Assembly: GCF_000218685.1 (NCBI RefSeq) | Contig: NW_006763303.1 | Location: 1,045,250-1,109,249 of the forward strand | Source: Serpula lacrymans var. lacrymans S7.9 | Taxonomy: Eukaryota > Basidiomycota > Agaricomycetes > Boletales > Serpulaceae | Direction: 5' to 3' | Length of the DNA: 64,000 bases | Part shown: positions 47,377 to 58,440 of the stretch, in pieces | Layout of the letters: each line of letters starts with the position of its first letter | Position numbering within the stretch: the stretch's first letter is position 1 | The notes under the pieces: generated by a model | Database searches by the model: none | What the model was told of the DNA's origin: nothing | Seen by the model: only the letters and a program-made list of their open reading frames with translations | Position numbers and translations under genes: made by a program

Positions 47377-48436
47377 AGTTCCTCAGATGACTCAGTGGCT
47401 TAGTAGGCAGGAGAAAGTAGCTATGTTTGAAAGCTAGCTGAACGACTACAAAACAGAAGAAGAGAAGCAGGCAGAGCTGGAAGGAGGTATAGAGGCTAGT
47501 TCATCGCCTTCATCCAAACCCCTATCTATTTTCCTGGCTAAACGTCCACATTCCCCTGGCCAGACACTGAAAAACATTCAAACAAGTCATCAATGTCCAT
47601 CTTTCTCATATCACCTACGTACTTTCCTTAACAAATTCATGGACAGAGGGAACACAATCCCTAGAAATCAAGTAGCCTTGGCCCAGCTTCCATTTGATCG
47701 ACTAAATATTTGGCACTCATTCAAATTTGTGTTGGATAGTCTGGGTAATGATATAGATAGCATCCAAAATATGGACAGTATAAAGGCCAAGCCTGGAAAA
47801 AGAGGAGAGGAGGGCAGATTTAATGCTGTTATTGTAACACATACTGATGAAGCAGAGGCAACAGGCCTGCAAGGTACATCAAACTGTATTGTCCCTCTAC
47901 TGCTTCTTTGCTTACTATGTCACTATAGGGATGAAGGTTGGGAGATTGAGGGTCATATTCTCACTCCCAGATATCCTTTATTCTTACAACACTGCTCCTC
48001 ATTCATGGCCAAAGGCCCTTTGGCTTACGTGGAGTGGTACAAAATATCTAGAAATCCTGGGCAATTTCATAACACGTACGTTGTTACCAAGCAAGTCCCT
48101 CAAGCTAATGGTGTTGCACCTGGTGCTATTTTTCTACTGGGGAACATACATCAAAGTTGTCATCTGGTTCCTCTTACTGGACCTGGGATTGTTTGGCCGT
48201 CTACTTGGAGGACAGATAATGTACTGGATGTTTGTGAATCATATTTACTTAATAATTGGGCTAGTAAAATTGCATACCAAACAATATGGTAGTATAGAAT
48301 TCATTTGTTGTAGTATAGTAACTTGAAGTCCATTATTTTATTATTGACAACTTTGAACTGATCTGATTGGCTTTAATTGCAATAAAAGTACTCTATATGT
48401 AGTAGTGGCATCTATATCAATCTATAGTGCACTATT

Positions 48437-49605
48437 TGTTAGTTTTGGTGATTCTGCACTACCACTCGTCCTGATATTTCCTACACTGTTGGAGTCCTTG
48501 CCAGATTCAATTCCAATCCTGGTCTCACTCACTGGAGCGCTGTGAAGCACTTGTTTCGCTACTTGCAAGGCACCCTTGATCATTCCCTTGTCCTTGGTCC
48601 TGATCCCAATTCCACTGAATTCTTCACCACTTTCTCTGATGCTGATCATGGTTGCTCTGTCCACTATTGAAGCAGAGTATATTGCTGCTGTTGAGGCTGG
48701 CAAGGAGATCTGCTGGATGCAAAATCTATTGAAGGAAATGGGCTATCCTATCACCTCTCCTTTCACCCTTCATATTGACAACCAATCTGCCATCTCTGTA
48801 TCCAAGAATCCTGAGCACCATGGTCGCATGAAGCACCTTGACTTGCGTTGGCACTGGTTGAGAGATGTTGTTGACTCTGGGCAGATTGCTCCTACCTTTG
48901 TCCCTACTGCTGAAATGCCTGCTGACTTGTTGACCAAGGCTCTTGCCAAGCCTAAAGTTGAACTGTTTAGGCAGATGATGGGACTGACTAGATCAGGGGG
49001 GGGGGCTGATGCTTGGGAGGTGCAGCATCAGGGGGGAGTGTTAGTTTTGGTGATTCTGCACCTAGTTGTGCTATTCATATTCCTACCTATTTTCATTCCT
49101 TTCCCTAATCTCCTACCACTTAGTGTTCACTATGTTCTCTATTATTTCGCCTCTGTGGCTACTTTGTTTACCTTTGTTTACAAAACTTCGGACAATACTG
49201 CAGAGTCCAATGCTTCCTATTCTCTAGTTACTTACATTGGACTCTAGGTAGTGTATAATAAAACTAAGTGAAACTCAGCTGCTGCCCGAGAGGCTATAGA
49301 AACAACTGAGGTATTCCTATACTAAACCCCCTACTACTTATAGTCGGAGGTGCTACTTGCTACAGTATAATGACTCCTAGGAGTACAATTGTGCTCCTAG
49401 GAGAACAATGGTTACTCCATGGAGTGGTGGCTATGCTCCATGGAGAACAATGGCTGCTTCGGCAGAGACCGGGTTTATCTGGTTTTGTCACTGTATACCT
49501 GTCATACTCTCTAATAATAAAGTTACTAACATTGGACTCTAGTTTCCAGTCCCTGATAGCTCTCAGCAAGTGGCTAGACACTTCCTTTAAGCTTTGTTCT
49601 TAATA
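48437..49605 (+). mobile_element. Internally deleted copia element, family D, TSD CTATT
   Basis: Flanked by CTATT at 48432-48436 and 49606-49610. It starts with only the first 25 bp of the LTR (TGTTAGTTTTGGTGATTCTG), then jumps into the end of pol. The pol fragment is RPDISYTVGVLARFN and WSAVKHLFRYLQGTLDHS; after a deletion ALSTIEAEYIAAVEAGKEI, LHIDNQSAISVSKNPEHHGR and LTKALAKPKVEL follow: RT end and RNase H. A polypurine tract (AGGGGGGAG) precedes the 3' LTR at 49039. The 3' LTR itself contains another solo LTR (49256-49490). Confidence 0.85.
49256..49490 (-). mobile_element. Copia solo LTR, family E, nested; TSD CTGTA/GTGTA
   Basis: 235 bp, minus strand TGACAAAACC...GTTTTATTA, matching the LTR at 60662. 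Flanks are GTGTA (49251-49255) and CTGTA (49491-49495). Other family-D LTRs read CTGTA once at this point. Confidence 0.85.
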
Positions 49606-49610
49606 CTATT

Positions 49611-49851
49611 TGCCACAAATGCTATGTTTGGTCTATTACCCAATCATACCAAACTATATCCAATCATAGTAAAATCATGTTTTCCTGATGACCGTACACT
49701 CAAAAACTTTTCCACCCAGCGTGATCCATCCAGAAGGCAGGCACATTGGGCAGAATTCATGTCTCAGTATGACTTCACCATTATCTACTTAAGGGGTGAG
49801 GAGAACACAGTTGCAGACACCTTGCCACACTTGCCCATTGTGGACTCATGA
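49611..49851 (+). pseudogene. Gypsy RNase H C-terminal fragment
   Basis: Encodes DRTLKNFSTQRDPSRRQAHW, then FMSQYDFTIIYLRGEENTVA and DTLPHLP: the end of Ty3/gypsy RNase H and the connection region. It is a fragment only. Confidence 0.8.
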
Positions 49852-49859
49852 TCCCTTGA

Positions 49860-50830
49860 AGCACCAACATTCAGAGGATTACAAGGTGTATCTACCAATT
49901 TCTTCGGTTGCATAGAAGGATTGAGCCGAACATGTTTCCAACGAGGGAGTACACCTTCACATAATGTACCAGGGGGTTCTGATATATCACTAAGTGGCCC
50001 TTTATTCTTTTTTATTTCAGCCATCAGATCTATATGAAACCTCAATCGTGTTTGGTGGTAACAGATGGGGTATTGAAACCTGCATGGCATGTGTGATTCA
50101 ACTATGTGTTAGGTTCTGAAAGGCTGGCGTGTGTCACAGTATTCAGAGCATCTCTTGCATTTCTCAATGCTCGAGGGACACCACTTCCACTATCCAATAT
50201 GTTGGCCCAAGAGTCATTCAAGTCATTGTCCTGTACATCATTATAGAATCTATTCAAGTCTTCCAAGTCATCCAATATTAATGAATCACGAAGACTATCT
50301 ATGGCAGCGGGATGTTGTACATAATTCAACCCCTGCCAACAAGGGATTCACACATTTTCCTGACAGTCTGTCCTTTTCAGATGCATCTTGAGTGTCCTTG
50401 CACTCATTCTCGACATCCATATTGGCCATGATTTTGCGATGATGAGGAGCAAACTGATAAGTGTTGAATGCTTTCTCCCAAATTTGATTGCAATGTTTTA
50501 GATCCAAAGGCTTTCTCCAACTCTTGAATAGAATAAGCATGCTACAACACTGTGCACTCTTTTCCTCCTCAGTCTTATCAGGCCAAGGCAGAGCAGTTCC
50601 AAGTAGCACAGGGACAACAGGTACCTCACAAATCCTCATAAGCTTTCTTTCCAGGCCGTTCCCTCAGACAGTTGTGCAGTATTTTTGTTTTTTACCAAGT
50701 GAAGCCTTTTATCTTCACAAGAAAGCAGGGTTTTTTGCACAAGCTCAGTGTGATCCCACAAACACAAACAATTGAAAGGTTCTTCCACACTCCAAAAACA
50801 ATAGTCTGCCAACTCACTTGTCACTGTGAC
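49860..50830 (-). pseudogene. Helitron Rep/helicase fragment
   Basis: Minus-strand frames 50824-50636, 50639-50295 and 50329-50102 give EEEKSAQCCSMLILFKSWRK, CNQIWEKAFNTYQFAPHHRK, IMANMDVENECKDTQDA and a downstream acidic part. This Cys-Ser-Met-Leu...FK-W pattern followed by NMD-ECKD is found between the Rep and PIF1-helicase parts of fungal Helitron proteins. No ends were found; the helicase motifs themselves are absent. Confidence 0.55.
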
Positions 50831-50929
50831 TTAGGTGGAACACTAAGATAATCAAACAGAACAGAAAGTAGACCGGAGGATATATAACAAGGGAAAGACA
50901 GGCAATAACTACACATCATCGAAAGACAG

Positions 50930-51249
50930 TATTAAGAACAAAGCTTGAAGGAAGTGTCTAGCCACTTGCTGAGAGCAATCAGGGACTGGAACTAGAGTCC
51001 AATGTGAGTAACTATATTATTAGAGAGTATGACAGGTATACAGTACCTAGAGTCCAATGTGAGTAACTAGAGAATAGGAAGCATTGGACTCTGCAGTACT
51101 GTCCGATGATTTGTAAACAAAGGTAAACAAAGCAGCCACAAAGGCGAAATAATAGAGAACACAATCAATACTGAATGGTAGAGGGATAGATAGAGAAAGG
51201 AATGAAAATATAGAGGTAGCACAAAGGTGCAGAATCACCAAAACTAACA
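50930..51249 (-). mobile_element. Copia LTR, family D, without matching flanks
   Basis: 320 bp, TATTAAGAAC...AAAACTAACA on the plus strand. The left flank is GACAG and the right flank GGAGA. On its minus-strand 5' side it abuts the gag fragment directly, consistent with a deletion that fused gag to the 3' LTR. Confidence 0.85.
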
Positions 51250-51552
51250 GGAGAAGAAGTCATCATAGGCGTTAAATTTCGTCCCAGGCTTCTTAGTGAT
51301 GTCCATAGCAGCCAGTGTCTCCCAGATCTTAACAGGATCATGAATGATGCTGTCAAGGTGAGTACGCTGGTCTTTGGAGATATTGAGGTATAATGCACCA
51401 GCAGCCTTCTCAGCTCTCAACTCCCATTTCTCTTGTGCTTCAGCATCAGTCTCAGGGCGCTTTTCAGTGCCAGAGACGAGCCTCCACAGTCCCTTGGTCA
51501 TCAACCACGCCTGCATTTCATCACTCCACTGGGGGTAGTTAGTGCCAGACAA
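51250..51552 (-). pseudogene. Copia gag fragment
   Basis: Encodes SGTNYPQWSDEMQAWLMTKG and ISKDQRTHLDSIIHDPVKIW: the N-terminal part of copia gag. It runs straight into the LTR at 51249. Confidence 0.8.
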
Positions 51553-52779
51553 GTGATAGCAATTGGAGAGCAGGTGACTCTAGATTATATAATATAGACT
51601 TTATATTCAGCCACACCGCATGCTGCTACCTTAATTCCATAAAACTCAGACTGAGGTGAGTAACATGCAATAGAGCTACATTATAATTTGTTAGCTGATT
51701 ACATCCTACTGTAGTGTTCCTATTTTCACAGGTTAGGATTAATACATCAGGAAAAGATGAATTTATTATGAATGGATATAAGTACAATAAAGTGCAACTA
51801 CTATGCTATAATAGCAAAAATATCACTCAGATCAATCCAGATCTATAAGTGCAAATCTTACAAAGTCCCATGCTATAGTGTCCACTCTAGCGCACTATAT
51901 ACACAAAAAGTGGGAGTATAGCATGAAAAGCCATATATATCAAAGTCATCCCAGTACTACTTGACCTTGCACTAAATGGCTATATTTCACTCTAGATGCT
52001 ATTAACTCAGTTCAGACATAGTATAGCAAAATTTTCTGTATTAATTTAGATGGGGCAGAACAGGTAAAAGACTGTGAGATATTAAAAGTGCTACAATATA
52101 TGTAATGAGTATTCCACACTAAAGCTGCCTCCTCTAACATATTACAATAAAAATGGGATAGGACAACTCAGACAACTCAAATAGTGCTCAATTACCCCTA
52201 CAGAACACAAGTTACTGGGGGTGGAGACGGCAATAAAAAATTAACATGACTTACCCAATATACTCCTCAACCATATTAATCATGCTGGCCAACTATATTA
52301 GAGAACACTTTGTGATATCTTTGCAGAATTTCACATGATATCTCATCTGTAACCCAGAATTAGTACAAGTGTATAGTATATAGAATTTTGACATAATAAC
52401 TGACTTGAATTTCTAACTCCAGAGTCATTATGTGGCGGATGGTGGAAGAAGTAAAAGAAGGGCAAGAGAGTGGCTGAAAAAATTATATGCATAATATGTA
52501 AACACCACCATACAAGTAAAACTCACCTGAGCATAATCTATAGCTCTGTGTATAATATTTACACAATAGTAAGGTCCAAGGTGACAATAATACAGTATAA
52601 TATGGTAAGTTATTTAAGTGTGTGTATTTTGTGTTGCACATTAATATGTTCCCATGCTTTGACACTGTGCAGCACAGTGACAAGCAGGGGCAGAGGGAAG
52701 GAGTGTCCAAGACACTCCCGCTTTCCCATAGTTGATGGAGCACTTCAGAGAGCCTTACTAGCATGATAGACAACTTTAA
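51553..52779. other. AT-rich DNA with no recognised gene
   Basis: Many TATAG/CTATA-rich short blocks similar in style to the MITE-like element at 39976. No coding sequence was recognised. Confidence 0.4.
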
Positions 52780-53460
52780 CTGCTCTGGAAGGCATTTAAT
52801 CCCACTCAGAAGTTCAAGGTCCCCATCTATCCTATCATTAATTTTAGCAGCATACTCAATTTCCTCCCAAGTCATACAGCCCCAGATCATCATAGAACCT
52901 CCTCCAAACTTGACAGTTCCCTAAACTAATATATCACTGAGCCCCTGACCTGGCTTTTTCCACACCCACTTGCATCCATCTGACCCCAGGTGATTGGTTT
53001 TGGTCTCATCAGGCCATACAACCTTCTTCCAATCCTCCACAGTCCAGTCCTTGTGAGCATGAGCAAAGTCCAACCTAGCCTTACAATGCTTGCAGAGAGA
53101 AGAGGTGTTTTTGCTTGACCACAGCCTTCATGCCAGTCTTTTTCAAGTGCTGGCAGACAGTGTTTGGGGAGAGAGGTTGGTTGATGATGTTGGTAAGAGC
53201 TTTGGTGATCTGGACAGCATTTTCTGCCTTGCAAGTGGAGATGAGATACATAGCATGGCAGACATTGGCAGGAGAAAGCTTGGATGGACAACCTCCAACA
53301 GACTTTTTGAGCTTAGAACGCTCCTTGGAACAAAGTCTAGAGATAATAGAGACATGTAAATCAGTAGAGGCAATGGAGTGAGTAGTTTGACCTGCATTAA
53401 GGAGGTTAAGAATCTAGTTCTTTTGCACAGGAGAGAGGGATTTCGTGACGATGGTGGTTG
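52780..53460 (-). pseudogene. Tc1-like transposase, decayed
   Basis: From about 53460 the minus strand encodes an HTH region (LNAGQTTHSIAST, SKLSPANVCHAM, NTVCQHLKKTGMKAVVKQK). The catalytic part follows: DFAHAHKDWTVEDWKKVVWP, DETKTNHLGSDGCKWVWKKP and VKFGGGSMMIWGCMTWEEI. The first DDE Asp (DETK) is present; the other two lie beyond the recognisable part. Several positions where the family has Arg read Cys, His or Gln, as expected from CpG decay. In-frame stops are at several sites. Confidence 0.8.
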
Positions 53461-53564
53461 AGAATAAAGAAGTGTGTGAACTTTTTTAAACTCAGAAACA
53501 ATGTTTATATGTGTATCTTTGTTTGCAGTACCAAACTAAGTCAATTATTCTATGATATTATTGT

Positions 53565-53786
53565 GATCTCTACTTTTAACTCAAAAGTGAAAAAACTGTT
53601 GCAATAGTATTGCTGTTTTGTAATGTACATATTTTCACAGCCGTTGGGCCAAATCACTTAACCCAGAAACCATTGTGTAGCCAAGACAAAGTACTTTTGT
53701 GAACCACACAAAAGCTAAGCAAAATTTTCATGCCTGTTGGCGATGCACATTTAGGCCAAACACTGCAACAGTTTTTGGAGTCACTG
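53565..53786 (-). repeat. 5' terminal region of the Tc1-like element, next to TA
   Basis: Ends GGAGTCACTG directly before TA (53787-53788), and the inverse matches 27224-27450. The partner end of this element was not found on the left. Confidence 0.7.
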
Positions 53787-53788
53787 TA

Positions 53789-54609
53789 GGTATATTAGCT
53801 TTGCTTGCGCCTCATTTTTAAAGGGGAAAGTCTGAACCCCAAACTATGAAAACCATATGCCTTATTGTCAGACACTGGCTCAACCGGGTGGGAAGTTGCT
53901 CCCTCTGCAGAGAAATACTTGTATATAACCAGTACTTAGCCTGCCATCAAAATGGCACATATATTTCCCACAAGTCGTTTCCTATAATAAGGTTGCATTA
54001 TATCATCTAGTCAACTCTGGTCTTTGTCAGTGAGACTAGCTCTAGTCTCTGGTTTGAGTGCACAGGCATTTTACCCATGTTCATGACATCATCTGCCTAT
54101 AGCAGTCATCAAGGTCTTAATGGGTAATTGGCTAAATTCTTACACTAGCCATTGCATGGTTAGGGTGGTTAGGGTTACTGATTAACACTTTTGTGTTGTT
54201 ATTCTATAAATAGATAACCCAGGTGATAACATACCATTAGGTTACTGTAAAGGCAAATAACTCCATTCAAATATGTAACATTTTAAAATGTAGTGGATCA
54301 TCTGCAGGTTTTGACAAGCATCGTCAATGGGTTTGCAAGGCTCAGGTTGTACCAAAACATCTATGGAAGATTTTATTAAAACTTCCTAAGATGGTCGATT
54401 CCACACATTACTAATGGTTCCTCTCAGGATCTTTTATGTTATTGTTTAAATATAGATAGAATTTAGAATTTTACACCTATTCAAATAATATACCATTTAC
54501 ATACAGGGGTGATCCCATGGTCCATCCAAAGATAGTTACTATCAGCTGTACCAATATTTATAGCATATTATGCAACTCAGTGATGTGGCATTTCTGGTTG
54601 TCTAGATGA
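53789..54609. other. Spacer with no recognised feature
   Basis: AT-rich, with no coding sequence or repeat that I recognised. Confidence 0.4.
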
Positions 54610-55895
54610 TTAGTATGTCGTATCCATAGAAAAAAACCATGCAACCAACTCAATTGAATCTTTTATTGCTTTCATAAGCTTTATAGGGCTGGCATGTGGG
54701 GAAAAAGCAACAAAACAAACATTGAATTCCTTTTGCAGCATTTTGCGGGGCATACTTGCATTTGACATGTATATAATGTGATGTTTGTTCCAAGCTTTTG
54801 AAATATTGCCTGATATGTCATCCATAAACACTATTAAGGGTACACTATAAACCATCTTGCCAGGGGCTTCACTACAAAATTGGTTGGGCATTCTAGTCTT
54901 CCACATGTTCAAACAATCTATGATCTCAATTAGTATATATCCATGACTGCATCTCATATTGTTAATGATGACTGACCTGAAAATTGAATAGAGTTTCCCC
55001 CACAAATATCCTCATGAGAACTCTGAAAGTGAGAGACAGGAATTGTCACTCTAGTGTTTCTGACAACAAATCCAGACTACAAAATCATATTGATATATTC
55101 ATGATCAATTGTATTTGGACTTACCCTTGTTTCAGTCACATCATGTCCTAAAGCAGGAAGCTCCTTTTTGAGGATATTTTGATTGTCCGGAGTGGGGCAT
55201 GCATAGTAAAACTGCTCAGGAATGAAGTATGCACTAAAGGTGCACTACAGGAGTTCGTGTGTATAGAACAATTTACCTCTGAGGCGTACATTCTGTGAGA
55301 CCCGGTCTGGAGGCACATCAAACAGCATTTTATGTCCATGAAAGACCTGGCTCATCCCATCACCTCCATCTTCAGGATAATCTTGCATAGTTGAGTGAGT
55401 GATATGATTGGAAAAATCCTAGAAAGAAAAAAAAAAGAGCTAACAAACCATCCGTATTTCTCTGCAATGACAGAAAGTACTCACTTTCATAATAGCTTTA
55501 GCGATATCATTTATGTGAAATACTATGTCAGAAGATGACACCACCCTCTGTGTGTGATTGCCAATAATTTTAGAAACATCCTTCCGGCATTTCCTGAGAG
55601 CTCCAAATGATGGAACTTTCCTTGCCCCCATCTCCACTGCTCATTTCAAAACTGCAGACTTTTGCAATTTGGAAAATTGCAACGGGGAGAAATGAACAAT
55701 AGGTCAGTGAGGTACATCTGTGATTATGTTAGCGGTAGAAAACCAGCAAGATAGAGTGAGAATACATACCTGCATGGATGGCCAGGGATAAGACAGAGAT
55801 TTGGATGAAGCTTTATGCTGATTGCAACAACATGTAGGAATGGGAAAATACTTGTCTACATGACTAGTAAGTTCTACATCATCAGGAAAACCCAT
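54610..55895 (-). pseudogene. CACTA/Plavaka-like transposase fragment (different family)
   Basis: Minus-strand exon-like pieces: MGFPDDVELTSHVDKYFP (55895), VPSFGALRKCRKDVSKIIGN (55637-55440), then a part with GDGMSQVFHGHKMLFDVPPD, and lastly VYSVPLIVFMDDISGNISKA, WNKHHIIYMSNASMPRKML and AFSPHASPIKLMKAIKDSI (55005-54610). This FMDD-SGN-SK-WNKHH block is a hallmark of a large family of basidiomycete EnSpm-type transposases. The frame stops at 54610 and the catalytic half is missing. Confidence 0.6.
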
Positions 55896-56071
55896 TTTTC
55901 TATATAGCTGGGTATGTTTCTATAGCTGCTATGATAGCTATTAAATTCCTATTATAGCCAATAAATCTCTATGTGAAACCTTATAGTTAGTATATCAGCT
56001 ATACCAGCTATACCAGCTCATTTATGTCTATGAGAATTTTTTTCTGATACTAATAATGATAGGATTAATAT

Positions 56072-58440
56072 TCACCAAATATTTTGGTATGTATACAAAC
56101 TAGCCCAATTATTTAATAGAAATCTATCACAAACATCCAAAGCATTTTCTGTACCCCAGTGAGCAGGCACTTGATCTTTTCCAAACAAAGGCAACAAGTG
56201 GCAGCCTTGTTGTATCCTGCTCAATGGTACTATGGAAGCTGGTGGAGTACCATCAGCTCTAAGTGCAGGTTTTGTAATCACATACATCATATGTGTTGGA
56301 TCTACACTACCTTTCAAATTGGTGTACCATTCAATGTACGCCAATCGAATTTTGGGCCAATGTTTTGGTATACCAACAGAACCACCATGAAAAATGGCAG
56401 GGAGCTTAAATATCACTTTAACTCTTCCAACTCGTGTACCTATGTCATGAAACATTAATTCACAACTTGAAACTGATTATGGAATTAGAGCAGAATATTA
56501 CCAGCAACACCTGTCGATTCTGCTTCTAATGAGTCCAATACGACAACATTATCAAACTGTGGAGCAATTCCTTTCGACCTAGGTCTTGCTTTGATGACTT
56601 CGTACTTTACACTTGCACTAGCATCATCTCCAAGGTGAATTGGAGTGAGTTTGTTGAAACTAGTGAGTACATCAAGTGAATCAAATGGGACATTTGTAAT
56701 ATTGACTTGATTTCTGGACATATAACCTGGCTGACCATGCATCAGGTGATTCAGAAACTCCTTGATATCATGTATTAAGCCATGACATTGGTGGTTCTGT
56801 TGAATTGATTGAAGGAATTGTCATGGAAGAGGAGGTACTTTGGCTATTTTAATACCTAAGCCAGATGGATTCTGGAGAATATCTTGCTGGCATAGAACTG
56901 GTCTATTTTGTAAAGACAATTAATAGCATTCAAACCACACAGTTTTTTCTTGTCTTGTTAGCCAGGTGGTCATTTGTGGACGCTTATTCCTATGATTTGA
57001 TGCTCTCCATGCATCCTTGGCCATGTTTATGTGGAAATGTTTAAACATTTCTGTGTTGTAGTTATTTGTAGCCCCAAACCAGCAAATAGAGTTGACATAG
57101 TGCAGTAGAGAGTGAAATTTAGGAATATTCAAATTTTCTCTAACACCCAGAGTGACAAAATTTGCTTTGTTTTGATGAAATGTTTTGAGAGCATCTGATA
57201 TCCAAGGGTTGTATCACTATGTGTGGGGTACTGAGCAATGTAAATGAAGTCCAAGAGTGATCTAATTGCGATAATTGCCTGCTTGGGGAGTTTTCCTACA
57301 AGGCATCCTAAAAGTACCTTGGCCATATCTTTTCTTTCACCTCCAGATATCTGAGAAAGAGGCGATAAACCATTTTTGAAATGTTTTGATCCATATGCAG
57401 GAGGTAAAGTGCATATTCTTGCATCCAGTTCCTCTGTACCCATAAAATCTTGGCACCTTGAGACAATATATTTGATGATACCTTGATATAACTGATGTAA
57501 GACATCATGGGTAATGCAAAGATGAATATCACAGTAGGGAAATCCTTCCCAAAATGGCCTGTAATCACCTCCAGATACATCTTTATCCATACATTGATCA
57601 AAAAATTCCCTCTTTGAGTTCAAAGATGAGGCTTGATTAATGACAGAGAGAGTCCAGTCAGACGTCCTAGATTCCCCAGCTGCTTTATTTTCAAGGTCTG
57701 TTGCTGGATGCCTGCACTTGGGACATGTTCCATACTTTGAGCAAGCCACCAGACATTGCTCTGGATAGTCGGCAACATAACAAGCAAGAATAAGGTGAAT
57801 TTTTCTCACCGCACCATCTCCACCTGTAACCTCCATTCCTTTACGTCCAGCCTCAATAAGTGGCTCCAAAATCATCTGTACTGAGGCATGGAAAAGTCTT
57901 TGAACACGTGCTGTCTTCTCCTTTGTTGTTAAGCCTTTTTTCACCAATTTATTGACAGACAGATATCCAATAAGTACACAAGCATGCTGAGAGGGTTTGC
58001 GCCTAATAGAGCTGGGTATATTGCTTAGTGTAAGATACACTAGATATGCAGACTTGTCGCCTGAGAACTGAGTCAACTGAGTTTTGTCTGTCGCTATTAT
58101 AACAGGAGCAACAGATGCTCCCTAAGGTAGAAGAGCCTAAAGTCAAAAAAATAAGTATGAAATTAAGAAAGGAACCACTGGCGTGAATATATTAACCTGT
58201 ACAGAATGCCACCATTTCCCAGTTCACATCTCATTGAATATATGATCATCCCTGTTGCTGTTTGTGAATATTCTTGAGGGTTTATAGACTATGTCTGTTG
58301 CATGTGCTGGATTGCCCAACAAAGATGCAATGACTTGTAAGGGGTTTCTATATTGTATAAAGTGTTTTTCTTCTGGACGATCATCAAAGTGTAGATATTT
58401 TGAGAGCCATTTGGCCCTTTCAGGAATTTTGGAGTCAATA
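56072..58440 (-). pseudogene. Plavaka-type DNA transposase, copy 2
   Basis: From 58440: KIPERAKWLSKYLHFDD, YRNPLQVIASLLGNPAHA, IFNEM-stop-TGKWWHSVQ, an intron, VAPVIIATDKTQLTQFSG and SAYLVYLTLSNIPSSIRRKP. Then EVTGGDGAVRKI, ILACYVADYPEQCLVACSKY, GTCPKCRHPATDL and FWEGFPYCDIHLCITHDVLH. The next part is QLYQGIIKYIV, SKHFKNGLSPLSQISGGERK and, after a shift near 57130, IPKFHSLLHYVNSICWFGA and INMAKDAWRASNHRNKRPQM. C-terminal exons (56742-56485 and 56455-56072) end LLNNWASLYTYQNIW. It is less damaged than copy 1 and shows what copy 1 has lost. Lesions include the stop in NEM-stop-TGKWW and the frameshift near 57130. Confidence 0.8.

Larger units (their letters stand above)
45500..48292 (+). pseudogene. 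Plavaka-type DNA transposase, copy 1 (deleted and interrupted)
   Basis: The N-terminus has a C2H2-like segment (ACHKKLKTPQGLISH), an acidic linker with HPTAGKVIRM (45835-45863) and FALFASELDWRVACWAVQDG. After an intron-like gap follow LGLSYHNIYGLHKLV and SAYPVYLTLGNLPRSMRRKP. It then has EVTGGDRRVRRI, CDIHM and LHQLYQGVVKHLIH and, from 46709, RHFKHGWSQLSQISGTERKK to FHIDFAKEGWRASNFRDE. Compared with copy 2 it lacks the segment before SAYPVY and about 90 residues after RRI. A 194-bp tRNA-bearing insertion sits at 47183-47376. The C-terminal exons end at 48292 (LLNNWASKIAYQTIW). Plavaka elements are CACTA-like DDE transposons of basidiomycetes. It is not functional. Confidence 0.75.
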
